This document shows positions 19,155-25,964 of a DNA stretch of 34,313 nucleotides, piece after piece. Positions within the stretch are counted from its first letter, which is position 1; every line of letters begins with the position of its first letter. The translations under genes and the position numbers were made by a program. The notes beneath the pieces were generated by a model. That model made no database searches. It was not told the origin of the DNA and worked only from the letters and a program-made list of their open reading frames with translations. Location of the stretch: positions 1-34,313 of the IMG/VR virus record IMGVR_UViG_3300025769_013087, one strand, 5' to 3'. Origin of the DNA: a virus.

Positions 19155-21191
19155 GTGAAGAATACAAATCTAATACTTAACAAAGAACAGGAGGAAAAGC
19201 TCGTTCAGTACGCGCTGGATAGAGTTGAAGCCCTTAAGGAAGACAACGCGATTAGGATTAAATCTGATAAACTTTCTTGGAAAACTTATGAAAATGATCG
19301 GTTTGATCGGGATTCGCTAGACGGTATTTATTCACAATCAAATGTTTCAGTACCCTTGACCAGTTTAGTCGTAGATCATTTCTTAGCTAGAGCTGAAGAT
19401 GAAATAACGGGAACTAGCCCATACTTCGAATTTAAACCGCAAGGGCTCGCAGATGCTGATTCCGCTGAAGATTTTAACAGATATTTCCATTGGAAACTAG
19501 AAGACAAAGGCCGTATCCGTGAAAGGCTTGAGGAAAGTTTTCTGCATATATTTATCCAAAGAGCCGCTATATTTAAATCCGTTTATGAAGAGCGTAAATC
19601 TACATGGTACGACATGGAGCGTAGCGCTTTGTTTGATAACGAGATTCAAGAGTTTGTAGAGATCTTAGACCAAGGCCCGGTAATTGAAGGAGAGTCTAAT
19701 CTATTCCCCGAAGTTAACCCTGAAACCGGCGAAACGGAGTCTCGTCTAGAAGCCGACCCGTCGTTCGTTGTCACGCCGGGTAAACATGAATTTAAACCGT
19801 TTCCCGAAGGCGTACCGACTCAACAGATAAAGTACAAAGGTCCTCGGTCGGTGGTCGTTGATTCCGATAGATTCTTAGCTCCAAGCTCCGTTGAGCACCT
19901 AGAATACGCCGATTTTATAGCCGAACTTTACGACAAAAATCTGCACTGGTGTGAAGAGATCTTTCTTAACAGAGAGTGGTTCTCATTCGCCGATTATTTA
20001 GAAGCTGTCAAAAAAGATGCTAATCCAAGGACTGATTCTGAAAAGAATGAAGAGTCAAAGGACACCGTAAAATGGGATCAGGAAAAAGTACCTATGATTC
20101 CTATCGTAGAGTGTTGGATATCTAAAGACATTCTCGGCACCGGTGAGCCACAAGATTTCTGTGTGTTTATCGACACGGAATTAAAAAAAGCTATTTTTTA
20201 CGAGTACACCGCTAAATTAACTCCCGATAACAAACCTCCTTATGTAACAGTTGCTATCGGTAAAATGAAGAACCGTTGGTGGGGTCCGAGTTTACCTGAA
20301 AAAATCAGGACATATCAGGAGTATATCGATAAACAATTTAATTCAGAGAGCTATAGAAACGAGCTTTCATCTAATCCAATTATAGGTGTTAACCCTCAAG
20401 CCGTCGAAGATGAGCCCGAAGATGTAGAGCTTCATGCGGGTAAGTTATTTCAGCTCAAGGATCAGTATAGTATGGAAGACTTTCTATCGTTTTCCGCTCT
20501 TCCTAATTTAGACAACAAAACTCAAGAGTTAATAGATTTCGTATTCGGAATGGTTCAGCTTTGGCTCGGCGTATCGAACATGGCGCAAGGTGACTACCAA
20601 GCGTTATCTCCCGCTAATACAGCTACGGGAGTTGAAGCTACACTTAACGAAGCTTCTAAAATAGGACGCCGTTGGATGCGTAGAATTGTACGCGGTTTTG
20701 AAGAGCACTTGGCAAAATTGATTAAAGTATCCATGGCAACTATGGACGAAGCCGAGATCTATGAGTACATGGAAGGAGATGTAACAGCTTTTGCCGAAAT
20801 GACCCCCGAGCGTATTGCTAACCTAGAAATGAATTGTAAAGTTATTCTTTCTCAGGATCAGGGTCAAAGAGCTATCGAAAAAGCTAACTTAGCTCTCCAA
20901 GTACAAGAGAGATTTTTACAACACCCACCGGAAATCAGACCGTTTAGCCGTCCTATGTTTAAGCGCATTTTGGACGCTCTAGGCTACGAAAATACGGAAG
21001 AGCTTCTACCCGAAGCCGCACCTCCCGATCCTAAAAGCGAAGCTGAGATTATGAAACTCATGGCGGATGCTCAAGGTGCCGGTGGCGGTGGACAAGCTCC
21101 CGAAGCCGGTGATCAAATTGCAGCACAAGTCCAGGGAATGGGTAACAGCAATCCACAGGGCGAAAATCAATATCAACAACAAACAGGATAA
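19155..21191 (+). CDS. Portal protein (head-tail connector)
   Basis: This is the probable dodecameric portal through which DNA is packaged and ejected. The 678-residue length fits podovirus portals. Recognisable features are an N-terminal helix rich in Lys and Asp, then a conserved-looking VPLTSLVVDHFLARAEDEI segment. The block GKMKNRWWGPSLPEKIRTYQ is followed by a long helix. A later ANTATGVEATLNEASKIGRR segment resembles the portal stem/tunnel helix region, followed by WMRRIVRGFEEHLAKLI. The C-terminus is a Gln/Asn/Gly-rich tail. The start is GTG at 19155. No in-frame ATG lies nearby, and the ATG at 19148 is closed at once by a stop. It follows the giant gene by 11 bases and precedes a string of small genes by 5 bases. 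Confidence 0.85.
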   Translation: MKNTNLILNKEQEEKLVQYALDRVEALKEDNAIRIKSDKLSWKTYENDRFDRDSLDGIYSQSNVSVPLTSLVVDHFLARAEDEITGTSPYFEFKPQGLADADSAEDFNRYFHWKLEDKGRIRERLEESFLHIFIQRAAIFKSVYEERKSTWYDMERSALFDNEIQEFVEILDQGPVIEGESNLFPEVNPETGETESRLEADPSFVVTPGKHEFKPFPEGVPTQQIKYKGPRSVVVDSDRFLAPSSVEHLEYADFIAELYDKNLHWCEEIFLNREWFSFADYLEAVKKDANPRTDSEKNEESKDTVKWDQEKVPMIPIVECWISKDILGTGEPQDFCVFIDTELKKAIFYEYTAKLTPDNKPPYVTVAIGKMKNRWWGPSLPEKIRTYQEYIDKQFNSESYRNELSSNPIIGVNPQAVEDEPEDVELHAGKLFQLKDQYSMEDFLSFSALPNLDNKTQELIDFVFGMVQLWLGVSNMAQGDYQALSPANTATGVEATLNEASKIGRRWMRRIVRGFEEHLAKLIKVSMATMDEAEIYEYMEGDVTAFAEMTPERIANLEMNCKVILSQDQGQRAIEKANLALQVQERFLQHPPEIRPFSRPMFKRILDALGYENTEELLPEAAPPDPKSEAEIMKLMADAQGAGGGGQAPEAGDQIAAQVQGMGNSNPQGENQYQQQTG

Positions 21192-21196
21192 CTATC

Positions 21197-21400
21197 ATGG
21201 CTAATAAATATACACACTCAAAAATACCTAATGCTTTTAAGCAGGGCAGGATTAATAATCGCAAAAAAGGAGCTAGTCTCGAAGTAGTCAAGCGTCAGCT
21301 TGGAGCTAATTTCGGTAACTTCTGCCACCCACTTGGAAAAGGATACACCGTACTTACAGGCGTTATTACTAAGACTAACCGGGCTCAGTCCGTAGCTTAA
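21197..21400 (+). CDS. Small basic hypothetical phage protein
   Basis: This 67-residue protein begins MANKYTHSK and is rich in Lys, Arg, Asn and Gly (KQGRINNRKKG near residues 15-25). It has no membrane segment or known motif. It follows the portal stop by five bases, and its own stop overlaps the next ATG (TAATG), so it belongs to a coupled series. The positive charge would suit nucleic-acid or portal/DNA contact, but that is only a guess. The family is not recognised. Confidence 0.65.
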   Translation: MANKYTHSKIPNAFKQGRINNRKKGASLEVVKRQLGANFGNFCHPLGKGYTVLTGVITKTNRAQSVA

Positions 21401-21681
21401 TGAGCGACATCGTTCTATTCGACAAACTTTCCGATGTCAAAAGGCTTACTGTGGATGAGGCTTTTAGCCATCTTGAAAAACGGTTTCAGACCGAGAGAGG
21501 GAGATACCTCTCCAAAATGCTTGACCGTGAAACAAGTCCCGAGGAGACAATTGCTCTCAAGGCCGTCGTTAACGCGTTGGAAAACTTATCGCCAATGGCT
21601 CTTGCGGAAGCGGTCATCAAAATAGAATCGAAGAATCTTAAGAAGCACAGCCCCGAAATGTTTAAGGTTAAAAAGGCATGA
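21400..21681 (+). CDS. Small helical hypothetical phage protein
   Basis: This 93-residue, mostly helical protein has alternating acidic and basic residues (DEAFSHLEKRFQTERGRYLSK, then ALKAVVNALENLSPMALAEAV). There is no signal peptide, cysteine or membrane segment. Its ATG overlaps the upstream stop and its own stop overlaps the next ATG (ATGA), so it is translated within a coupled cluster between portal and scaffold. It could be a small assembly chaperone or connector subunit. The family is not recognised. Confidence 0.65.
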   Translation: MSDIVLFDKLSDVKRLTVDEAFSHLEKRFQTERGRYLSKMLDRETSPEETIALKAVVNALENLSPMALAEAVIKIESKNLKKHSPEMFKVKKA

Positions 21682-22055
21682 TTGGAAAAACTACAACTAC
21701 TTTCGTTGGAAAGAAAGCAACCGACCCCGCACCCACTAAGTTTTCGGCAGTAGCTCCCGTAAAACTTACGGATTCGGGGTCTATTAAATATATCAGCCAT
21801 TATAAATTCCCTACTGCACCAAATAATGGTCACATCAGAGATTACACTTTCCCCGCCGGTAGCGGGCCACAAATTATTGCTTTAAAAACTACAGACCGTC
21901 TCGTTAAGGGCACAATTTACCGTATTAATTTAGTGCGCTTTCAAAGTACTACTATTTTAAGATTTTTAACTCTTTCTAATAATCAAAGATTCTTATCCTT
22001 AAATAAGCGCGGTGATGAGTTTGAAGTTTTTTCAGAGCCTAAACCTGTGAAATGA
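21678..22055 (+). CDS. Hypothetical phage protein, probable beta-rich
   Basis: This 125-residue protein has a Thr/Lys/Ala/Pro-rich N-terminus (MIGKTTTTFVGKKATDPAPT) and a beta-strand-rich middle (TIYRINLVRFQSTTILRFLTLSNNQRFLSL). No membrane segment or catalytic motif is seen. It overlaps both neighbours by four bases (ATGA junctions). A small beta-rich protein between portal and scaffold could be a capsid decoration or minor structural protein, but no family is recognised. Confidence 0.65.
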   Translation: MIGKTTTTFVGKKATDPAPTKFSAVAPVKLTDSGSIKYISHYKFPTAPNNGHIRDYTFPAGSGPQIIALKTTDRLVKGTIYRINLVRFQSTTILRFLTLSNNQRFLSLNKRGDEFEVFSEPKPVK

Positions 22056-22537
22056 GTAATCGGGGTTATATAGTCTTAATTTTAGATATATTACTAATAG
22101 CGGCAATGCTGCTTTTGGTTATGGGGTGTAAAGCTTCATCTTGGTATCCAGTCATGGGCTCAGTAGCCGGAGGGGCTAGTGGTGCGGTTCTTGGGCCAGC
22201 GGGTGGTGCTGTTGGCGCCGGTGTAGGTTATGCTGGTGGTAAGACCGCTCAGATGATGACCGAGAATGAGGATCTTAAAGAAACCGTAGATGCTTTGACC
22301 CACGGAGATGTCGATAAATTGGTTCAAAAGGGCTTAGAATCTCAAGCTAGTGGTTTTGAAGAGTTTACGGATTCTATAAAAAAAATACTAACGGTAGCGG
22401 GCTCCGTTTTACTAGCTTATCTTTGTATTCCTATCCTGCTAGCTAGAAAAACAGCCCAAAAATGCGCACGAACTGAAGCAGAGAAACAACTTACGCGCGC
22501 GCCCTTCCCAATAAAACCACCGAATGAAAAACTTTAA
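22052..22537 (+). CDS. Putative membrane lipoprotein with glycine zipper
   Basis: This 161-residue protein has an N-terminal hydrophobic segment at about 6-25 ending in LLVMGC. C26 is a plausible lipid-attachment cysteine, although Met at -2 is not the usual lipobox residue. A Gly/Ala-rich glycine-zipper-like region follows at about 36-65 (GGASGAVLGPAGGAVGAGVG). After a charged stretch comes a second hydrophobic helix at about 112-131 (ILTVAGSVLLAYLCIPILLA). The C-terminus is basic and Pro-rich. It could act in lysis (spanin-like), in DNA passage through the envelope, or as an inner-membrane exclusion factor. The sequence does not decide. The ATG overlaps the upstream stop by four bases, and the following tiny gene starts inside it (14-base overlap). 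Confidence 0.7.
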   Translation: MSNRGYIVLILDILLIAAMLLLVMGCKASSWYPVMGSVAGGASGAVLGPAGGAVGAGVGYAGGKTAQMMTENEDLKETVDALTHGDVDKLVQKGLESQASGFEEFTDSIKKILTVAGSVLLAYLCIPILLARKTAQKCARTEAEKQLTRAPFPIKPPNEKL

Positions 22538-22640
22538 ACTTTTAAAAGATTATTATCAAACCTTACCGGGTTCAGGTAAAATTGTGTTTATATTAGCCTG
22601 CATGGTAGCAGTTTATTTAGCCGTGGAGGTATTATCGTGA
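22524..22640 (+). CDS. Tiny single-span membrane protein
   Basis: This 38-codon frame encodes a basic N-terminus (MKNFKLLKDYYQTLPGSGK) and one hydrophobic helix at about 20-37 (IVFILACMVAVYLAVEVL). It begins inside the 3' end of the lipoprotein-like gene and its stop overlaps the next start (GTGA). Both the overlaps and the clean topology argue that it is real. Its size and position among other membrane proteins suggest a lysis or holin/antiholin role, which is an inference. No homologue is recognised. Confidence 0.6.
   Translation: MKNFKLLKDYYQTLPGSGKIVFILACMVAVYLAVEVLS
22625..22629 (+). promoter_or_regulatory. Shine-Dalgarno site GGAGG for the holin-like gene
   Basis: GGAGG lies seven bases before the GTG at 22637. 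It is the best-spaced Shine-Dalgarno sequence I found in the window, and it supports the GTG start of a gene too short to call on length alone. Confidence 0.75.
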
Positions 22641-22792
22641 GCGACTCCACTCCTATAATTGGTATGATCGGAACCGGGCTCTCTTTTACGCTCGGACAAT
22701 GGAACGACATAGTTGGACTTTGTGCCGGTGTACTTACTTGTACTTACATGCTCTGGAAACTCCTAAAATTCTATAAAGATGGACAAAAATAA
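22637..22792 (+). CDS. Holin-like tiny membrane protein
   Basis: This 51-residue protein starts at GTG (22637), with GGAGG seven bases upstream. It has a hydrophobic Gly-rich N-terminal stretch (PIIGMIGTGLSFTLG), a second hydrophobic segment at about 25-43 (IVGLCAGVLTCTYMLWKLL), and a short Lys-rich tail (KFYKDGQK). Size, one or two spans and a positively charged C-terminus match small phage holins, which form membrane lesions that release endolysin. No endolysin is seen in the window, so the holin role is unproven. It overlaps the preceding gene by four bases and the following gene by 14 bases. Confidence 0.62.
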   Translation: MSDSTPIIGMIGTGLSFTLGQWNDIVGLCAGVLTCTYMLWKLLKFYKDGQK

Positions 22793-22910
22793 AGAATTCC
22801 AAACTTGCGAAAAATGTAAAACTCCTGAGGTTTGTAAAAAAGCCCAACAGTGCGCGAAAGCCAAGCCAGTAAAGAAAAGCAAAGGCAAGCGTAAGATATA
22901 CGGGTACTAA
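22779..22910 (+). CDS. Tiny basic four-cysteine protein
   Basis: This 43-codon frame starts inside the holin-like gene. Four cysteines lie at residues 10, 13, 19 and 25 (C-x2-C-x5-C-x5-C), followed by a strongly basic tail (KAKPVKKSKGKRKIYGY). The spacing could hold one metal ion or two disulfides, and the tail could bind nucleic acid. It overlaps the upstream gene by 14 bases and is followed by 44 non-coding bases before the scaffold gene. No family is recognised. The case that it is real rests on the overlap, the cysteine pattern and the clean fit between neighbours. Confidence 0.58.
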   Translation: MDKNKEFQTCEKCKTPEVCKKAQQCAKAKPVKKSKGKRKIYGY

Positions 22911-22928
22911 TACAACCGGTTTTCAGCT

Positions 22929-22952
22929 CCGTATAACATTAGTATTGTACGG
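22929..22952 (+). promoter_or_regulatory. RNA hairpin abutting the scaffold start codon
   Basis: CCGTATAA (22929-22936) can pair with TTGTACGG (22945-22952), giving eight pairs including one G-U, around an 8-base loop. The stem ends two bases before the scaffold ATG at 22955, occupying the place where a ribosome-binding site would lie. There is no U-tract, so it is not an intrinsic terminator. It may modulate scaffold translation or be a processing site. Confidence 0.4.
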
Positions 22953-22954
22953 GA

Positions 22955-23998
22955 ATGGAAGAACAAACCGGGGTGGTTGATTCCCCCCAACAAACCGAGT
23001 TAAATCTCGCGGATGTGTCAACTGACGACCTTCGTGAGGCATTATCAACGAATGAACCTGTACGGGTAGAAACAACAGCTGAACCTCAGCCTGAGGAGCA
23101 ATCCCAGGAAGCTCAGCCCGAAGCTACAAGTACGGAGGAAGAGGTTTCTTTGGAAACTGCTGAACCGCAAGGAGAAGTAGAATCTGAAGAAGATAGACTG
23201 GCTAAAAGAAGAATTCGGCCGAAGAGCGAATTAGACCAACAAGTCATAGATCTATATAGGTCTGAAGGATTTAGTGGTACATTTGCAGACGCGGCTAAAG
23301 TCATCTACGGTCAAGAAACTCAGAATCAACCACAACCGCAACCGGTACAACCTCAGGAAGCTCAACAGCCGACTGACCCCTTTGCACAGGAAGCGGGGAC
23401 TCTGAACACTCAGATTCAGGAGCTCGAAACTAAGGTTAAAGAAGCAGCCGAAGATTTAGATACTCTTCAAGCTCTCAATTTTCAAAGAGAGATTATGAAG
23501 AAGGAACTACAACTTCAAGCTATCCAAGACCGGAAAGAAAGAGCTGATGAAAGGAGGCGTGAAGAGGAATATAATACCCATCGCGATAGAGCGGTGGAGA
23601 GCAGGGACAGAGCTTATCAATCCTACCCGGATCTGTCTAATAAAGAGACACTCTACAGAAAAGAGTTCGATCACTTTATTGAACAAGCTCAATCGTCTCC
23701 TGATTACGCAGCAGTTTTTCAATCGCCAAGGTGGCCTGAAATCATGGCTCATGACTTTGCGGCTCAGAAAGGACAAGTTCCTTCTGTTCAGCAGCCTCAG
23801 CCTCAGCAACCAGTTGAGCAAAGGCAAGTCAGACCAGCCATGGGGAATCAAGCCAAAGTATTGACGACCGGACAAACTGCTAAACCCGTTCAACAAACGC
23901 TAACAACGGAGTCTATTGTCAACAATATGGGTTCAATGTCCAACGACCAACTTTATGAGTTACTAGGGCAACCCGATGGCAGGAGCTTCCTTCGTTAG
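22955..23998 (+). CDS. Capsid scaffolding protein (probable)
   Basis: This 347-residue protein lies directly before the major capsid gene, the usual place for a scaffold, which templates procapsid assembly and then leaves. The first 80 residues are strongly acidic and rich in Glu, Gln, Pro and Thr. A basic patch (LAKRRIRPKSE) follows, then a Gln/Pro-rich linker at about 124-145. A long charged coiled-coil helix lies at about 148-210 (LNTQIQELETKVKEAAEDLDTL, then ERADERRREEE), followed by further Gln/Pro-rich sequence and a short C-terminal helix. This helical, acidic, low-complexity make-up is typical of scaffolds. No protease domain is seen. Its start codon sits just after a potential RNA hairpin, and no clear Shine-Dalgarno is visible. 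Confidence 0.68.
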   Translation: MEEQTGVVDSPQQTELNLADVSTDDLREALSTNEPVRVETTAEPQPEEQSQEAQPEATSTEEEVSLETAEPQGEVESEEDRLAKRRIRPKSELDQQVIDLYRSEGFSGTFADAAKVIYGQETQNQPQPQPVQPQEAQQPTDPFAQEAGTLNTQIQELETKVKEAAEDLDTLQALNFQREIMKKELQLQAIQDRKERADERRREEEYNTHRDRAVESRDRAYQSYPDLSNKETLYRKEFDHFIEQAQSSPDYAAVFQSPRWPEIMAHDFAAQKGQVPSVQQPQPQQPVEQRQVRPAMGNQAKVLTTGQTAKPVQQTLTTESIVNNMGSMSNDQLYELLGQPDGRSFLR

Positions 23999-24034
23999 TA
24001 AAATCTAACACTATAATATAAGGAAAAACTAATC

Positions 24035-25552
24035 ATGGCTAATAAAGCAGCAACCGTAGCAGCACAGTCAGCAGCCGCAACTTTCGGTAATGTCGACTTG
24101 CTCAATACAAACACTAACTACAGCACTTCCGCAAACAAGGGCGGTACTACTATCTTTGCCGATGGTGATTTGCGCACCAGACTTTGGTCTGAGCTCGTAA
24201 CTCGCGACGCTCGGGAAAAGAATGTATTCGCAAAATTTATCGGATCTGAAGGTTCCGGTTCTCCAGTAGTTGAAAAACGCGATCTTAGCGCAGGCGGATC
24301 AGACAAAGTAACTTTTACAACAGTTGCTCCAATTCGCGGACAGGGTGTTCGTGGGGAACAAATCCTCAAGAATAAAACCGGAAAGCTAAAATTCGGCGCA
24401 TTTAGCGTTGAAGTGGATCTTATCCGTCACGCTGTTGCTTGGACGCAAGTTGTAAAACTTATGCGCTTCACAGGCAAAACTATTGACCAGCTTTCAGCCG
24501 AAGTTATGTCCGAATGGGCAGGACGCACTGAACAGGATCATATCCAAATGGTTCTTCGTGACACCTGCTTGAACAACTCTACTTCAAACCTCATCTCAGG
24601 TTACGGAGCAGGACCTAATCTTCTGTACACAGAAGGGTTAAGTACTGATATTATTCAGGAAGCTAAACAAGCATTGATCGCCCAAGGTGGTGAGCCAATG
24701 AATGTTGGCGGTGACGACAAAACCGAAATTCCCGGTTACTTGTTCTTCGCTCCTGACGCTTGCTTACGCCCACTTCGTTCAGATCCTGATTACCTCGAAG
24801 CTATTCTTCAAGCTGACGAGCGTAGTAGCGCTAACAAATTGTACAGCGGTAATTATGCAATGTGGGACGGTAATATTATTGCCAATCACAATGTGATTAT
24901 CGACACAGCTGACGGACGCCAAGGTTCTCCTTTGCTTCCAACCGCTCTTATTGGCAATGCTCTTACTATCGCTACCGCGGGTACGCTTACCCTTGGTTAT
25001 GACTGCTTTGCAAATTTCACAGGTTTCGACGCAAAGATCCCAGGCGGAGGCGGATTCAAGTATGCAACTACTGCTACTGGTGCAGCTAGTATTGACGGAT
25101 ACATTCTCGCAGTTTCTCCTACTGGGGACTACGGTTGTGCTTCTTATAAGGTAAATACCGGTAACCAACTTACCGGTCTTGTTCGCGTAAGCAGCGGAGG
25201 TCAGCTCGCAGCAGCATCAAGCGCCGGCACTCCTACAAAGAACAGCATTAACTTGGCAGTAGCGGGAACAATCCCAGCCGGAACCGTTATCTACCAATGT
25301 AACTCTCTTGGAACTCCAATCGGGTATGCGTTGGCAATGGGTAAGAGTGCTCTTTACTACGCTAAAGGTGCAGTATCTAACGAGCAAATCTTCCACTATG
25401 ACGATTTCGCTAATAGTGGAAACGAAGCTCACTTGTCAGCTGTAGGTATCCAATCCGTTTACGGAATGGCTGCTTATCAAGACACCAACGGAAGAATTCC
25501 AGGTGCTCAGCTTGTCGAAGCAGTTCGTCAAATCCCCGGATTTAGCTATTAA
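24035..25552 (+). CDS. Major capsid protein, N4-gp56/DUF4043-like
   Basis: This is the main shell protein. The N-terminal half resembles the N4-gp56/DUF4043 capsid family, which adopts the HK97 fold. It has a DLRTRLWSELVTRDAREKNV helix, a KFIGSEGSGSPVVEKRDL strand region, a DKVTFTTVAPIRGQGV segment and AFSVEVDLIRHAVAW, followed by the spine helix with SAEVMSEWAGRTEQDHIQM. At about 315-435 there is a Gly/Ala/Thr-rich, beta-rich stretch (GYILAVSPTGDY, LVRVSSGGQLAAASS) that looks like an inserted surface domain. The final 70 residues return to a shell-like sequence. An AAGGA at 24020-24024 lies 10 bases before the ATG. The gene follows the scaffold by 36 bases and ends 40 bases before a strong terminator, which suits a highly expressed gene. 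Confidence 0.85.
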   Translation: MANKAATVAAQSAAATFGNVDLLNTNTNYSTSANKGGTTIFADGDLRTRLWSELVTRDAREKNVFAKFIGSEGSGSPVVEKRDLSAGGSDKVTFTTVAPIRGQGVRGEQILKNKTGKLKFGAFSVEVDLIRHAVAWTQVVKLMRFTGKTIDQLSAEVMSEWAGRTEQDHIQMVLRDTCLNNSTSNLISGYGAGPNLLYTEGLSTDIIQEAKQALIAQGGEPMNVGGDDKTEIPGYLFFAPDACLRPLRSDPDYLEAILQADERSSANKLYSGNYAMWDGNIIANHNVIIDTADGRQGSPLLPTALIGNALTIATAGTLTLGYDCFANFTGFDAKIPGGGGFKYATTATGAASIDGYILAVSPTGDYGCASYKVNTGNQLTGLVRVSSGGQLAAASSAGTPTKNSINLAVAGTIPAGTVIYQCNSLGTPIGYALAMGKSALYYAKGAVSNEQIFHYDDFANSGNEAHLSAVGIQSVYGMAAYQDTNGRIPGAQLVEAVRQIPGFSY

Positions 25553-25592
25553 GCTTTTGAGAATATCCACCGTATTCCAATCCTAACCATAG

Positions 25593-25626
25593 CCTCTCCT
25601 CTGCGCAGCGGGGGAGAGGTTTTTTT
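25593..25626 (+). terminator. Intrinsic (rho-independent) terminator after the capsid gene
   Basis: CCTCTCC (25593-25599) pairs perfectly with GGAGAGG (25613-25619). The stem can extend inward through T-G, C-G, T-G and G-C pairs to a 5-base loop. Seven T residues follow at 25620-25626. It is the strongest terminator in the window and lies 40 bases after the capsid stop and six before the next start codon. It should therefore limit read-through into the tail genes. Confidence 0.9.
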
Positions 25627-25631
25627 ATATC

Positions 25632-25943
25632 ATGAAAATAATAATTATCGGAAAAAGAGATCAAATGGGCACAGTCCCAGTAATGCGCGTAAAAGGTATG
25701 AGCCGTTTGCAATACACTTTTGAATGGGATGCGGAAAGTAGGCACTATGCTTACGAACCTAAATCTCAAAGAGAAGCAGACGACATATTCAGAACACAGG
25801 GTAGGTTGTACAAGCGTATGTTTTTCTCCGTTCTTATGGATGAGAAAAAAGAGCCAAAAAAAGAGCCAAAAAAAGAGCGAAAATCCAAGAAGGTTGAAAA
25901 AACGGATCGTGCTCCCGAATTACAAGCGGTAGTAGAAAGTTGA
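25632..25943 (+). CDS. Small phage protein with Lys/Glu/Pro-rich tail
   Basis: This 103-residue protein has a compact N-terminal part (MKIIIIGKRDQMGTVPVMRV, then an aromatic YTFEWDAESRHYAYEPK stretch). A short linker leads to a low-complexity tail (about 73-90) made of repeats KKEPKKEPKKERKSKK, encoded by 12-base direct repeats with A7 runs. The ATG lies six bases after the terminator T-tract and has no visible Shine-Dalgarno. It sits between the capsid and adaptor genes, where small head-completion or decoration proteins are common. No family is recognised. Confidence 0.65.
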   Translation: MKIIIIGKRDQMGTVPVMRVKGMSRLQYTFEWDAESRHYAYEPKSQREADDIFRTQGRLYKRMFFSVLMDEKKEPKKEPKKERKSKKVEKTDRAPELQAVVES

Positions 25944-25964
25944 CCTAATGTATAGGTTGGAGTA

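Noticed and set aside
24012-24017. TATAAT before the capsid gene as a promoter -10 box
   Set aside because: The best upstream hexamer (TTCGTT at 23991-23996) is a poor -35 with 15-base spacing, and AT-rich leader sequence gives such matches by chance.
25842-25885. A7 runs in the 103-residue gene as a programmed -1 frameshift site
   Set aside because: The -1 frame ends within a few codons and no stimulatory structure is apparent. The runs are explained by repeated Lys-Glu-Pro codons.
25942-25957. Short inverted repeat ACCTA...TAGGT between the 103-residue and adaptor genes
   Set aside because: There are only five pairs, no T-tract and no clear relation to a start signal. This is expected by chance.
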